DNA from: Flavobacterium sp. LHD-85
GTDB lineage: Bacteria > Bacteroidota > Bacteroidia > Flavobacteriales > Flavobacteriaceae
Assembly: GCF_030929595.1 (NCBI RefSeq)
Contig: NZ_JAVFVR010000011.1
Location: 124,001 to 188,000, forward strand
Length of the DNA stretch: 64,000 nt
Reading direction: 5' to 3'
In this document: positions 33,535 to 41,676 of the stretch, piece by piece
Position numbering within the stretch: the first letter of the stretch is position 1
Layout: the number at the start of each line of letters is the position of its first letter
Program-made: the position numbers and the translations under genes
Notes under the pieces: generated by a model
What the model was told of the DNA's origin: nothing
What the model saw: only the letters and a program-made list of their open reading frames with translations
The model's database searches: none

Positions 33535-35907
33535 TTATTTCAGGTCAATATTCACCTTATCAATTTTACCCGTAAACTTAAATGGAAGCTTGTACGAGTA
33601 TGCAACTGGAGAGCCCGTATCTTCGCCGATTCCGAAAGTATCGATTCCGAAACGCGCCGCCACGGTTTTATCAATTCGTCCTTCGCCAACTAATTTATCG
33701 TTGATATACAATTTTCCTGTTCCCCCTTTTCCAGTTCCACCGCCATCATAAGCAAAATCAAATCTTACTGTACTTTTTCCGACTGGAAGTGATTCTTTTG
33801 AAGTAATGACGTAACGGGCTTCATCAAAATAATTATAATGATATACCAGTTTTCCGTTTTGAATATATAGCGCAAATCCTGCCGAACTTCCGCCAGAAGC
33901 TACAATAATACCGCTGTCTGATTTAGATTTCAGCTCGATTTCGGCTGTAATACTATGCGATTTATTTTTGGTGTTTGGAGATGCCGTTTCCGCCAATCTC
34001 GTTGCTCCTGCATAGAAAGTAAAATGTTTTCGTTTAGGATCTGATGGAGTTGGTTTTGGAGAAATTAATCGGCCTGTTCCTCTATCGTCTAATGGATAAA
34101 CATTGTATTTTTTTGCTTCTTCATCAAAAATCGCTTGCAGTTCCTTAAGCTTTTCAGGATATTTTTTAGCCAAATCAACCGATTCGCTATAATCTTCATC
34201 AATATTATAAAGTTCCCATTTATCTTTATCCCAGTTTCCTGGTGCAAAATCCTGTCTCCATGGGAAAGTGTGTTGTGTCGCGGCAACCCAGCCATTATCA
34301 TAAATAGCTCTGTTGCTAAAGATCTCAAAATATTGTCTAGTTCTAACTGGTTTTGCATTTTTATCAGTAAAAGTAGATAAGAACGAAACTCCGTCCATAG
34401 GTTTCTGTTCAACACCATCAACCGTTTTTGGCGCTGGCAAATGAGACGCCTCTAAAACGGTTGGAAGCACATCAATCAAATGCACAAATTGGCTTCGCAT
34501 ACCGCCTTTATCTTTTATTACTTTTGGCCAGCTAACCACCATCGGATTTCGGCTTCCGCCAAAGTGAGACGCAACTTGTTTTACCCACTGAAAAGGAGCA
34601 TTTCCTGCCCAAGCCCAACCCACAGGATAATGAGGCTCCGTATTAGGATTTCCAATTTCATCAAGATGTTTTAAGTTATCTTTCAACGGAGTTGCGATTC
34701 CGCTCAATGCTTTTATTTCGTTAACTGTACCTTCCATTCCTCCTTCAGAACTTGCTCCATTATCTCCTACAATGTAAAATATCAAAGTATTATCTGCATC
34801 AGGAAGCTTACTGATGGCTTCTAAAAGTCGTCCTGTTTCATGATCGGCAAACGAAAGATATCCCGCATAATTTTCCATCAAACGTGCAAAAAGCTTTTTC
34901 TGATCTGCCGAAAGTTTGTCCCATGGCGTAACCCAGTCTGGTCTTGGAGTCAATTTTGTTCCTTTTGGTATAATTCCCATTTTTAACTGACGTTCGTAAG
35001 TTTCTTGTCTCACGACATCCCAGCCTTTATCAAACTGTCCTTTAAATTTATCACGCCATTCTTTTGGTGCATGATGCGGTGCATGTGCCGCACCTGGAGC
35101 AAAATACAGCATAACCGGTTTTTGAGGCGCTACTGATTTACTATATTCCAGCCAGTTAATAGCTCTATCAGTCATATCGGTCATGAAATGATAGCCTTGC
35201 TCTGGAGATTTATCGGGTTCTACGGCTTTTGTATTTTCAAATAGAACTGGATAATATTGATGTGTTTCTCCGGCATTAAATCCATAAAAGTAATCAAACC
35301 CTAAACCCGTAGGCCAGCGATCAAAAGGACCAGTAACAGAAGTTTCCCAGTCTGGAGTATTATGATTTTTTCCGAACCAACTTGTACTGTATCCATTTCC
35401 TTTTAAGATTCTACCCGAAGTTGCAGTAGTTTTTGGAATCATACAATTGTAACTAGGATATCCTGTTGCCCATTCGGCCAAGAAACCAGAACCGGCATTA
35501 TGATGATTTCTTCCGGTTAATAAAGCCGCTCTAGAAGGTCCGCAAATTGCAGTAGTATGAAATCTATTGTACTTTAAACCATTTGCCGCTAATTTATCTA
35601 ATTCTGGTGTTGGAACGGGCCCTCCAAAAGTACTTACCTGTCCGAAACCAACATCATCTAAAAGAATAACAATTACATTTGGAGCTCCTTGTGGAGGCGT
35701 AACCAGTTTTGGCCATTCTTCTTTAGATTCTTTGTAGGTTTCTCCAATTTTTCCGCCAAAAGGTGGCTCAGGAATTGGTAGTGTAGTTCGGTCTAATTCT
35801 CCTGAATCTGTTTTTTCTGTTACAGAATCTGTTTTCTGGGATTGATTGCAGCTGAAAAAAAATACAGCTAAAATTAAAAGCAATTTTGGGCTGATAAACG
35901 GTTTCAT
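33535..35907 (-). CDS. Type I arylsulfatase, lipoprotein long form
   Basis: This protein of about 790 aa has an SPII signal (MKPFISPKLLLILAVFFFSC, Cys 20). The frame extends 13 codons further, but the ATG at 35907 gives the lipoprotein signal and leaves room for the promoter. Motifs: ILLDDVGFG, catalytic Cys122 in CGPSRAALLTGRNHH, GKNHNTPDWE, and a C-terminal beta domain. It is the first gene of the four-sulfatase run. Its promoter carries the 22-bp palindrome at 35972-35993 and a TAAATTTA box 32 nt downstream, so the cluster may be under an activator shared with the fifth sulfatase. Confidence 0.9.
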   Translation of the reverse strand: MKPFISPKLLLILAVFFFSCNQSQKTDSVTEKTDSGELDRTTLPIPEPPFGGKIGETYKESKEEWPKLVTPPQGAPNVIVILLDDVGFGQVSTFGGPVPTPELDKLAANGLKYNRFHTTAICGPSRAALLTGRNHHNAGSGFLAEWATGYPSYNCMIPKTTATSGRILKGNGYSTSWFGKNHNTPDWETSVTGPFDRWPTGLGFDYFYGFNAGETHQYYPVLFENTKAVEPDKSPEQGYHFMTDMTDRAINWLEYSKSVAPQKPVMLYFAPGAAHAPHHAPKEWRDKFKGQFDKGWDVVRQETYERQLKMGIIPKGTKLTPRPDWVTPWDKLSADQKKLFARLMENYAGYLSFADHETGRLLEAISKLPDADNTLIFYIVGDNGASSEGGMEGTVNEIKALSGIATPLKDNLKHLDEIGNPNTEPHYPVGWAWAGNAPFQWVKQVASHFGGSRNPMVVSWPKVIKDKGGMRSQFVHLIDVLPTVLEASHLPAPKTVDGVEQKPMDGVSFLSTFTDKNAKPVRTRQYFEIFSNRAIYDNGWVAATQHTFPWRQDFAPGNWDKDKWELYNIDEDYSESVDLAKKYPEKLKELQAIFDEEAKKYNVYPLDDRGTGRLISPKPTPSDPKRKHFTFYAGATRLAETASPNTKNKSHSITAEIELKSKSDSGIIVASGGSSAGFALYIQNGKLVYHYNYFDEARYVITSKESLPVGKSTVRFDFAYDGGGTGKGGTGKLYINDKLVGEGRIDKTVAARFGIDTFGIGEDTGSPVAYSYKLPFKFTGKIDKVNIDLK

Positions 35908-35931
35908 ATTACGAGATTTTGTTATTCGTAA

Positions 35932-35993
35932 TAAATTTACAAACATGGGTTTTACAAAATCTTTTAATGATGTTGCAGATTATAATTTGCAAC
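35932..35993 (-). promoter_or_regulatory. 22-bp palindromic operator plus -7 box
   Basis: Palindrome GTTGCA-N10-TGCAAC at 35972-35993, identical in reverse complement to the one at 58241-58262. Reading toward the sulfatase, a TAAATTTA box (35939-35932) follows after exactly 32 nt. The spacing is the same as on both sides of the 58241 site, which fits an activator bound at about -55. Confidence 0.7.
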
Positions 35994-36195
35994 AAACTTT
36001 TAGTAAAATAGATAACTGTTTAATCAAAAAAATGCCAGTCTTATAAACTCAAGTGAAATATTTTCTTCTCGTTTTTTAATAATGTTATTAAAAACCTATT
36101 TTTATCTTCGACAGATTAGGATCTAAAATATCTACTTCATTATCCCAAGAACTAAAAAACAATTTCATCTAAATTATGTCTTTCATCTAAAGATT

Positions 36196-36215
36196 TTGGT
36201 GTAAATTTACACCAA
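36196..36215. promoter_or_regulatory. Perfect 20-bp palindrome, ParD operator candidate
   Basis: TTGGTGTAAA and TTTACACCAA form a perfect inverted repeat ending 18 nt before the antitoxin start. ParD-type antitoxins bind such palindromes to repress their own operon. The regulator is inferred from position. Confidence 0.65.
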
Positions 36216-36233
36216 TTTTAAACTTGAATCATT

Positions 36234-36479
36234 ATGACACGACAAAGCATATCATTAACTGCCCCTAATGACGAGTGGTTAAAAAATCAGGTTGACACAG
36301 AAGAGTTTAGCAGTAAAAGTGAAGCTATTAACTATTTGATTAAGCAGGCTCGTATAAAAGAAGAATATTATGAGTTTGTGAGAGCTAAAATAGATAAAGG
36401 AGAAAAAAGCGGCTTTGCAGAAAAACAGACAAGAGAAGAAATGTTAGCCGAATTTAAAAAAGATCTGCCTAATGTATAG
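36234..36479 (+). CDS. parD: ParD-like type II antitoxin
   Basis: This 81-aa protein has a ribbon-helix-helix N-terminus (QSISLTAPNDEWLKNQVDTEEFSSKSEAINYLIKQA) and a polar C-terminal tail that would wrap the toxin. It has the size and layout of ParD/CopG antitoxins. It overlaps the toxin gene by 8 nt, and a palindromic operator lies just upstream, so autorepression is likely. Confidence 0.88.
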   Translation: MTRQSISLTAPNDEWLKNQVDTEEFSSKSEAINYLIKQARIKEEYYEFVRAKIDKGEKSGFAEKQTREEMLAEFKKDLPNV

Positions 36480-36750
36480 CTATTATTTAAGTAGCGAAGC
36501 CAAAGAAGATTTAAAAAGAATTTATTATTATGGTATTGGTAAGTTTGGCATTAATCAAGCTGACAATTATTTTAATATGTTTTATGATTGTTTTGAAAAA
36601 ATAGAAGAAAATCCTTTTTTATTTCCATCTGCTGATCACATTAAAACAGGATATCGCTATTGTGTTTGCGGTGTTGACACTATTTATTACAGAATTAAGG
36701 GAGATAAGCGCATAGAGATTATTACCATCATCGGAAGACAAGACTTTTAA
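36472..36750 (+). CDS. parE: RelE/ParE-family toxin
   Basis: This 92-aa protein has the ParE fold pattern: YYLSSEAKEDLKRIYYYGIGKFG at the start, then ENPFLFPSADHIKTGYRYCVCGVDTIYYRI and a final strand IEIITIIGRQDF. RelE/ParE toxins either poison DNA gyrase (ParE) or cleave mRNA (RelE); the ParE-type N-terminus and the ParD partner favour gyrase. Its start overlaps the antitoxin stop. Confidence 0.88.
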   Translation: MYSYYLSSEAKEDLKRIYYYGIGKFGINQADNYFNMFYDCFEKIEENPFLFPSADHIKTGYRYCVCGVDTIYYRIKGDKRIEIITIIGRQDF

Positions 36751-36814
36751 AGCAAATCAATTTGTTGGGAATACTTTATTGCAATAGAAATCTAAACTCG
36801 ACAGACCGTATTTC

Positions 36815-37513
36815 TCAACAAATCAGCAACAATCTATATTCTCCTTCATTTTCTACAGGTGCTCTATGAATACAAGGCATTACTTCTTGTTTTGGATGAT
36901 CTACAGCCAATCGCCAAAGATGCCCTAATCCTAAATTAATTGGTTCTGCATTTTGGTGCAACTGATAATGCAAGTCAAAATAATTTTCTTTTAAAAAATC
37001 TTCAAAGTCCTCTTCTGCTCCATCATGAAGCTCTTTTAACTTTGCTCGAATTTCTGGAATTAGAATCTTTTGTTCTGCTTGCGCATTAGCAACAATATCA
37101 CTAGCCGCTCCATGATAGGTGCATAAAAAAGTATCGGTTGCAATGGGCGAACGATCGACGTGAAACGAATATACATCTGTAGATATGAAATCAAATTCAT
37201 CGTCACGTTCGTAACACTTCAGTAAATTAAGAGAAGGCGAAGCACCAAAATCGGCTAATAATTGCAAATCATTTAAGATTATTTCTCTTGCTATATTCCC
37301 CTTTTCTGAGAGTTGGAGTTCAATTAAATCTTTGGGAGAAACTTCGGTTATATTTTCTTTTAAAGACAGTTTGGCTACAATTTCCTTAAAATCGCCATCC
37401 AAATTTCTATGCCAGCATAGCGCATTCATTTCTCCCTTGAAATTGGTATGCACAAGTTCGGAGAAAGTAGCTACTACTCCAATTTGGCTGTTATCAGAAA
37501 ATGTATTGCTCAT
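36815..37513 (-). CDS. Uncharacterised protein, DUF1826-like
   Basis: This cytoplasmic protein of about 232 aa has no signal peptide. The segment YSFHVDRSPIATDTFLCTYHGAAS, with FHxD and a later TYxG, is reminiscent of DUF1826 or 2-oxoglutarate-oxygenase-like folds, and there are further His at HDG and GLGHLWR. The C-terminal MPCIHRAPVENEGEYRLLLIC is Cys/His-rich. The assignment is a guess. The longer frame starts at 37543, but MSNTFSDNSQIG at 37513 is a more normal N-terminus. Single-gene unit next to the permease. Confidence 0.6.
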   Translation of the reverse strand: MSNTFSDNSQIGVVATFSELVHTNFKGEMNALCWHRNLDGDFKEIVAKLSLKENITEVSPKDLIELQLSEKGNIAREIILNDLQLLADFGASPSLNLLKCYERDDEFDFISTDVYSFHVDRSPIATDTFLCTYHGAASDIVANAQAEQKILIPEIRAKLKELHDGAEEDFEDFLKENYFDLHYQLHQNAEPINLGLGHLWRLAVDHPKQEVMPCIHRAPVENEGEYRLLLIC

Positions 37514-37585
37514 GGTACAATATTTCAAAACTATTTGCTTCATGTATCACAAAATTTATACAATACATGAAGCATTAAAACTTGC

Positions 37586-39010
37586 TTATTTTTTAGTTTT
37601 AAAAACTCTATAAAAAATAAAAAGAATGCCCAGCCAAATAGGGATTAATTCTACAGATAACTTCATATCTGTCATCCACATGATCAATAAAATGCCCAAT
37701 AAAAATACAAAACAGATGTAATTGCTTATTGGATAAAATATGGAAGCAAACTTGGTCTTTATATTTTCGCTGTCTTTTGTGCGTCTAAATTGCAGATGCG
37801 TATACGAAATCATAACCCAGTTAATAACTAAGCAAGACACCACTAGAGACATTAAAATACTGAAAGCTTCTTCTGGAATTATTTTATTGATTAAAATGCA
37901 GATGGCTGCAAAACATGACGAAATTAAAATAGCATTAACGGGCACAGAATGTTTGTTGAGCTTCTTTAAAAACTTAGGAGCACTACCTTGATCTGCTAAT
38001 CCAAATAACATTCGTGAGTTGCTGTAAACACTGCTATTGTAAACTGATAAAGCGGCAGTTAATACAATTAAATTAAGCACATTGGCAATAAGGCGCGTAA
38101 AGTATATTTTGTTGCCAAACAGTTCAAATTCCATTCCGTTAAGATTCTGAAAAACCATTACAAACGGACTGCTGTCTGTAGTAATTTGTCGCCAAGGTGA
38201 CAAGGCAAATAAAATAACCAATGCACCAACATAAAATATTAGGATTCTATAAATAACCTGATTGGTTGCTTTAGGGATATTTTTTTCTGGATTTTCGGCC
38301 TCAGCAGCGGTAATTCCGATTAGTTCTAAGCCTCCAAAAGAAAACATAATGAGCGCCATTGCAGATAATAAACCTTGAAAACTGCCATTTGCTGTTTTTT
38401 CGAAAAGACCTTTTGGAAAAAAACCTCCATCATTATATAAATTATGAATGGTAGCATGCTCTCCTCCTGTTCCGCTTACTAGCAAATAAGCCCCAAAAAG
38501 GATCATCGCAATAATGGCAACAACTTTTATAATTGAAAACCAGAATTCGGTTTCTCCGTAAACTTTTACCGAAGCAAAATTTAAAGCATTGATAACTAAA
38601 AAGAAAAATAAACTGGATGCCCACAACGGAATTTCTGGCCACCAAAATTGCACATAAACCCCAATGGCTGTAAGCTCGGCCATACTAACTAGAATATACA
38701 AAATCCAATAATTCCAACCTGATGCAAAACCAGCAAAAGAACCGCAATACTTGTAGGCAAAGTAGCTAAAGCTTCCTGAAACAGGTTCTTCAACAACCAT
38801 TTCACCAAGCTGTCTCATAATAAAGAAAGCGATAATTCCGGCAATGGCATATCCTAAAATAACAGATGGTCCTGCTAATACAGCCGCTGGGCCAATTCCG
38901 AGGAAAAGCCCCGTTCCTATTGATCCGCCAAGGGCAATTAATTGAATGTGGCGATTAGTCAGTCCACGTTTTAGCTGATTGTCTTCTGCGGCATCATGAT
39001 TATTTTTCAC
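37586..39010 (-). CDS. APC-family amino acid permease
   Basis: This 474-aa inner-membrane transporter has 12 predicted helices. The first helix motif is QLIALGGSIGTGLFLGIGPAAVLAGPSVILGYAIAG, and EEPVSGSFSYFAYKYCGSFAGFASGWNYW follows. These match the amino acid transporter (AAT) family of CycA, AroP, GabP and LysP. Substrate not deducible. It carries amino acids in symport with protons. Genes on either side do not hint at the substrate. The start has a clear polar N-terminus before helix one. Confidence 0.9.
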   Translation of the reverse strand: MKNNHDAAEDNQLKRGLTNRHIQLIALGGSIGTGLFLGIGPAAVLAGPSVILGYAIAGIIAFFIMRQLGEMVVEEPVSGSFSYFAYKYCGSFAGFASGWNYWILYILVSMAELTAIGVYVQFWWPEIPLWASSLFFFLVINALNFASVKVYGETEFWFSIIKVVAIIAMILFGAYLLVSGTGGEHATIHNLYNDGGFFPKGLFEKTANGSFQGLLSAMALIMFSFGGLELIGITAAEAENPEKNIPKATNQVIYRILIFYVGALVILFALSPWRQITTDSSPFVMVFQNLNGMEFELFGNKIYFTRLIANVLNLIVLTAALSVYNSSVYSNSRMLFGLADQGSAPKFLKKLNKHSVPVNAILISSCFAAICILINKIIPEEAFSILMSLVVSCLVINWVMISYTHLQFRRTKDSENIKTKFASIFYPISNYICFVFLLGILLIMWMTDMKLSVELIPIWLGILFIFYRVFKTKK

Positions 39011-39103
39011 AAATTAGATTTTAAAAGAGTTAATTGTTTTTGGAAACCTATAAACAGCGAAGATAAGTTAAAATCTGAAAATTTTACAAAGTTGTGTTTG
39101 TAT

Positions 39104-39823
39104 TTAAAACAATAACGAAAAGCCTTTGGTGTATTTTAGAAGCAGATCGATCGCAAGAAGGATAATTACAACTAGTACAAAGGCTATCAAATACGCGATT
39201 CTTTGGGCTTTTTTATCTAATTCAAAAATCTCAGGATTTATAAAATAAAAGCCATAAACCATTTGGGAAACCTTTAGATGCGGGCAAAACAAAGCGACGC
39301 CCTGCAAAAAATGAGCAATTAACTGATTTTCATTCTTAGGTAAATATGACAGCCCATTCTCTGATGTAGAAAAATAAATGGGAATGCGCTTTCCGTTCTT
39401 AAATCCGAAAATATAGCTTGGAGAATATTTTGTTCCCGTTTTTCGATCGATATCACTTACGTAAACTTCTGCACTAACCTCCAAATCTTTATATAAAACG
39501 CTTTGAATCTTACCATCTAACTGATGGTGATGCACACCATAACGATCTACAGAAATCATAGTGACTTTTTTCAGCCTTTGTCGCTGATAATTTTTGTACA
39601 GCGCCCAAATCCCCCAAAGCAGCAAAGGAAAATAGATAAGATCGAAGATCATCTCGCCACTAGATAAAGGACTATTGTGTTCCAACTGAATGCTGAGCGG
39701 CAGGGCAACAAATAAGGCGAGCATTGCAACACCTAAAAGTCCAAAAAGTGAATATATTAAAATGGTAATTCCTAGATTGCGTTCAGAATATATTTTGGGA
39801 AAATTTTCTTGGTTATAAATCAT
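39104..39823 (-). CDS. Membrane protein of unknown function
   Basis: This 239-aa protein has two N-terminal helices (about 20-43 and 52-70), a central soluble domain, and one C-terminal helix (IAYLIAFVLVVIILLAIDLLL). The middle domain has YSPSYIFGFKNGKRIPIYFSTSENG. It lies 154 nt after the DUF1266 gene, separated by a large hairpin (39849-39904), and could be a distal member of the site C operon or a separate unit. No family recognised. Confidence 0.6.
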   Translation of the reverse strand: MIYNQENFPKIYSERNLGITILIYSLFGLLGVAMLALFVALPLSIQLEHNSPLSSGEMIFDLIYFPLLLWGIWALYKNYQRQRLKKVTMISVDRYGVHHHQLDGKIQSVLYKDLEVSAEVYVSDIDRKTGTKYSPSYIFGFKNGKRIPIYFSTSENGLSYLPKNENQLIAHFLQGVALFCPHLKVSQMVYGFYFINPEIFELDKKAQRIAYLIAFVLVVIILLAIDLLLKYTKGFSLLF

Positions 39824-39848
39824 TAAAAAACATCTTTAAAATTCAAAT

Positions 39849-39904
39849 GAGGTGAATCTTTATAAGGAATCTACATTTTTAAATACCTCACAAAGATTCA
39901 CCTC
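39849..39904. repeat. Perfect 13-bp inverted repeat with 30-nt loop
   Basis: GAGGTGAATCTTT at 39849-39861 is the exact reverse complement of 39892-39904. The loop is 30 nt. There is no T-run typical of a strong terminator. It sits just upstream of the 39823 start, so it could be an mRNA hairpin or a binding site. Confidence 0.5.
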
Positions 39905-39977
39905 TATCAAATTAAAAAAGAATAAATCAAAGAATAAAATTATACCCTAAAATTTTTATAATTAATTAAAAAAGCAG

Positions 39978-40691
39978 TTAGATATAGGTTTTATTCTTAA
40001 GCGGACTATTTTCATTATTCAGCAAATCATGTGCAATCTGTATCATTCCGCTATTATTTGCGCCACCCCAAACGGCTCTTCCAAAAATATAGCTTGTTGT
40101 GTATTCTTTCCAAGTGCTACAGTATTTTTTTAAATCGGTATGGGATTTTTCTAAATAGTCTTTAAGCTCCTTTTCTGAAAGATATCCCAAATCATAACAG
40201 CAGCGTGCTAAGAAGGCGCCTCTTCCGTAATTCCAGGCGCTATCTTTTGTCATTTTTATTTGAGAAAAATCTGTTATAACATTTTGTTCCATTAATTCTG
40301 GAACAATATCATTTAGTGTTCTAAACAGCTCTATATAATGTTCAAACAAGCCTTCTTCTTTTGGCAGATTTGATTTTAAAATGTTAACATAATTTTCCCT
40401 ATCCTCAAAAGCTTTATAAACGACATTCATATTTTCATCTTGATTTCTGTCGTGCAGATTCTGAAGAATTTCTATCGCTTGATCTCTATTATATATTCCC
40501 CAGTAATCCTCAGCCAATGTGACGATATCAGATCTATTTAAACCTGTTTCATAAGAATTCAAATAGGCTGATTGCTGTTCGGCATACATTGAACCAACAA
40601 GCAAATGGTCTAACAAATACCCTTTTACCTCATTTTCTTTGTTTAGTTTAATACTTTGAAATGAGTTTAAAATTTTTGAAAAAAATCCCAT
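39978..40691 (-). CDS. DUF1266-family protein
   Basis: This 237-aa cytoplasmic helical protein has no signal peptide. The C-terminal half has WNYGRGAFLARCCYDLGYLSEKELKDYL and TWKEYTTSYIFGRAVWGG, the W/R/G and WxxY...GRxxW pattern of DUF1266. The function of the domain is unknown; it occurs in bacterial contact-related and stress loci. Its start lies 5 nt from the stop of the upstream gene, so it is translationally coupled to it within the site C operon. Confidence 0.75.
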   Translation of the reverse strand: MGFFSKILNSFQSIKLNKENEVKGYLLDHLLVGSMYAEQQSAYLNSYETGLNRSDIVTLAEDYWGIYNRDQAIEILQNLHDRNQDENMNVVYKAFEDRENYVNILKSNLPKEEGLFEHYIELFRTLNDIVPELMEQNVITDFSQIKMTKDSAWNYGRGAFLARCCYDLGYLSEKELKDYLEKSHTDLKKYCSTWKEYTTSYIFGRAVWGGANNSGMIQIAHDLLNNENSPLKNKTYI

Positions 40692-40696
40692 GCCTA

Positions 40697-41395
40697 TTAT
40701 GCTGCTTTCAAATTAGAAAATTTGCCTTGTAGAATAGCGGTAAATCTTTCGCCCACCACTCTATATTTTGCTCTTATTTCCAATTGTTTTTTCAAGTTTA
40801 ATACATCAGCTGGATCGACTATATAATTGAGCCTATCGTGTATTTCAAGTGACAATGGACTGCCATCGATATTAAAAGTGATAATATGTGTTTTTGGCAA
40901 ATATTCTTCAGAAGATTTAGAATAAATACCCAATTGCGATTTTAATACCCCACCATATTCAAGTTTGGCATCTTCAATTCTGAAATTATCAAAAACAATA
41001 TGTTCGTCTAATTCGCCAACTGTATTAGTGCAAAAAAAGTGCAAATCGTTTCCGCTCAAAACCCAAAAGCAATCTGTTTCTATTCTTCTCAATTTTACAC
41101 CAACTGGTGATAATGCAACATTCTTTATACCATCACTTACAATTTCCTGAATTTTACTGCTTGTAGATTGAGGCACAGATGCAGAAGTAAAAGCGTCAAT
41201 AGATTTGCCTTTCATCCAATGTTTCAATTGCGAGAAATCGTTAGCCAGCAATTCTTGTTTGTATTGGTCATATTTTGTTCGTTCAAAATTTAAATCAATT
41301 TCTGCTTTTGCAGTCTTGTGTTTTTTATTCATGCTAATCATAAAAATTACACCTGCAGTTATCAATACAACTGGAATTAAAAATAATGGATTCAT
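40697..41395 (-). CDS. Membrane-anchored protein of unknown function
   Basis: This 232-aa protein has one N-terminal transmembrane helix (LFLIPVVLITAGVIFMISM) and a soluble domain of about 210 residues. The domain has strands such as VKLRRIETDCFWVLSGNDLHFFCTNTVGELDEHIVFDNF and resembles general membrane-anchored regulatory domains of no known family. It is the first gene behind site C, with about 77 nt of leader, and is followed by the DUF1266 gene. Confidence 0.65.
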   Translation of the reverse strand: MNPLFLIPVVLITAGVIFMISMNKKHKTAKAEIDLNFERTKYDQYKQELLANDFSQLKHWMKGKSIDAFTSASVPQSTSSKIQEIVSDGIKNVALSPVGVKLRRIETDCFWVLSGNDLHFFCTNTVGELDEHIVFDNFRIEDAKLEYGGVLKSQLGIYSKSSEEYLPKTHIITFNIDGSPLSLEIHDRLNYIVDPADVLNLKKQLEIRAKYRVVGERFTAILQGKFSNLKAA

Positions 41396-41472
41396 ACTTT
41401 TTTGTTTGTTACTTTGGTTTTAAATACTTCTTGTTTTATTATTTTGTCTTACAACAAAACAATATTAGAACA

Positions 41473-41570
41473 CAAATTTTAGAAAAAAGAGAATGAGAAT
41501 TTAAACAGATATAAATTCGTCTAAGATGATTGGATATCCGCTAATACTTTTTATAAATCCGTTTAATTTT
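41473..41570 (-). promoter_or_regulatory. Promoter with three 21-bp-phased direct repeats (site C)
   Basis: The repeats AAATTCGTCT, ATATCCGCTA and AAATCCGTTT have CG steps at 41518, 41539 and 41560, exactly 21 bp apart. The minus-strand box AAAATTTG (41480-41473) begins 37 nt from the proximal CG, matching sites A and B and the weaker D. It drives the DUF1266 operon, 20-35 kb from the other copies. Confidence 0.7.
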
Positions 41571-41623
41571 TATTCATTAGATTAAAAAAGTTAATAGCGG
41601 TTCTGCAAAGAATCACAAACTAA

Positions 41624-41653
41624 AAAAGCCCATTTCGTTAGAAATGGGCTTTT
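41624..41653 (-). terminator. Rho-independent terminator of aldo/keto reductase gene
   Basis: The 13-bp perfect stem AAAAGCCCATTTC / GAAATGGGCTTTT has the loop GTTA. It lies 23 nt after the reductase stop on the minus strand. Confidence 0.85.
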
Positions 41654-41676
41654 GATTATAGTTTTCAATTTAAGCT

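Noticed and set aside
27029..35907. Polysaccharide utilisation locus
   Set aside because: No SusC, SusD, glycoside hydrolase or hybrid sensor nearby, so sulfatases alone do not make a PUL.
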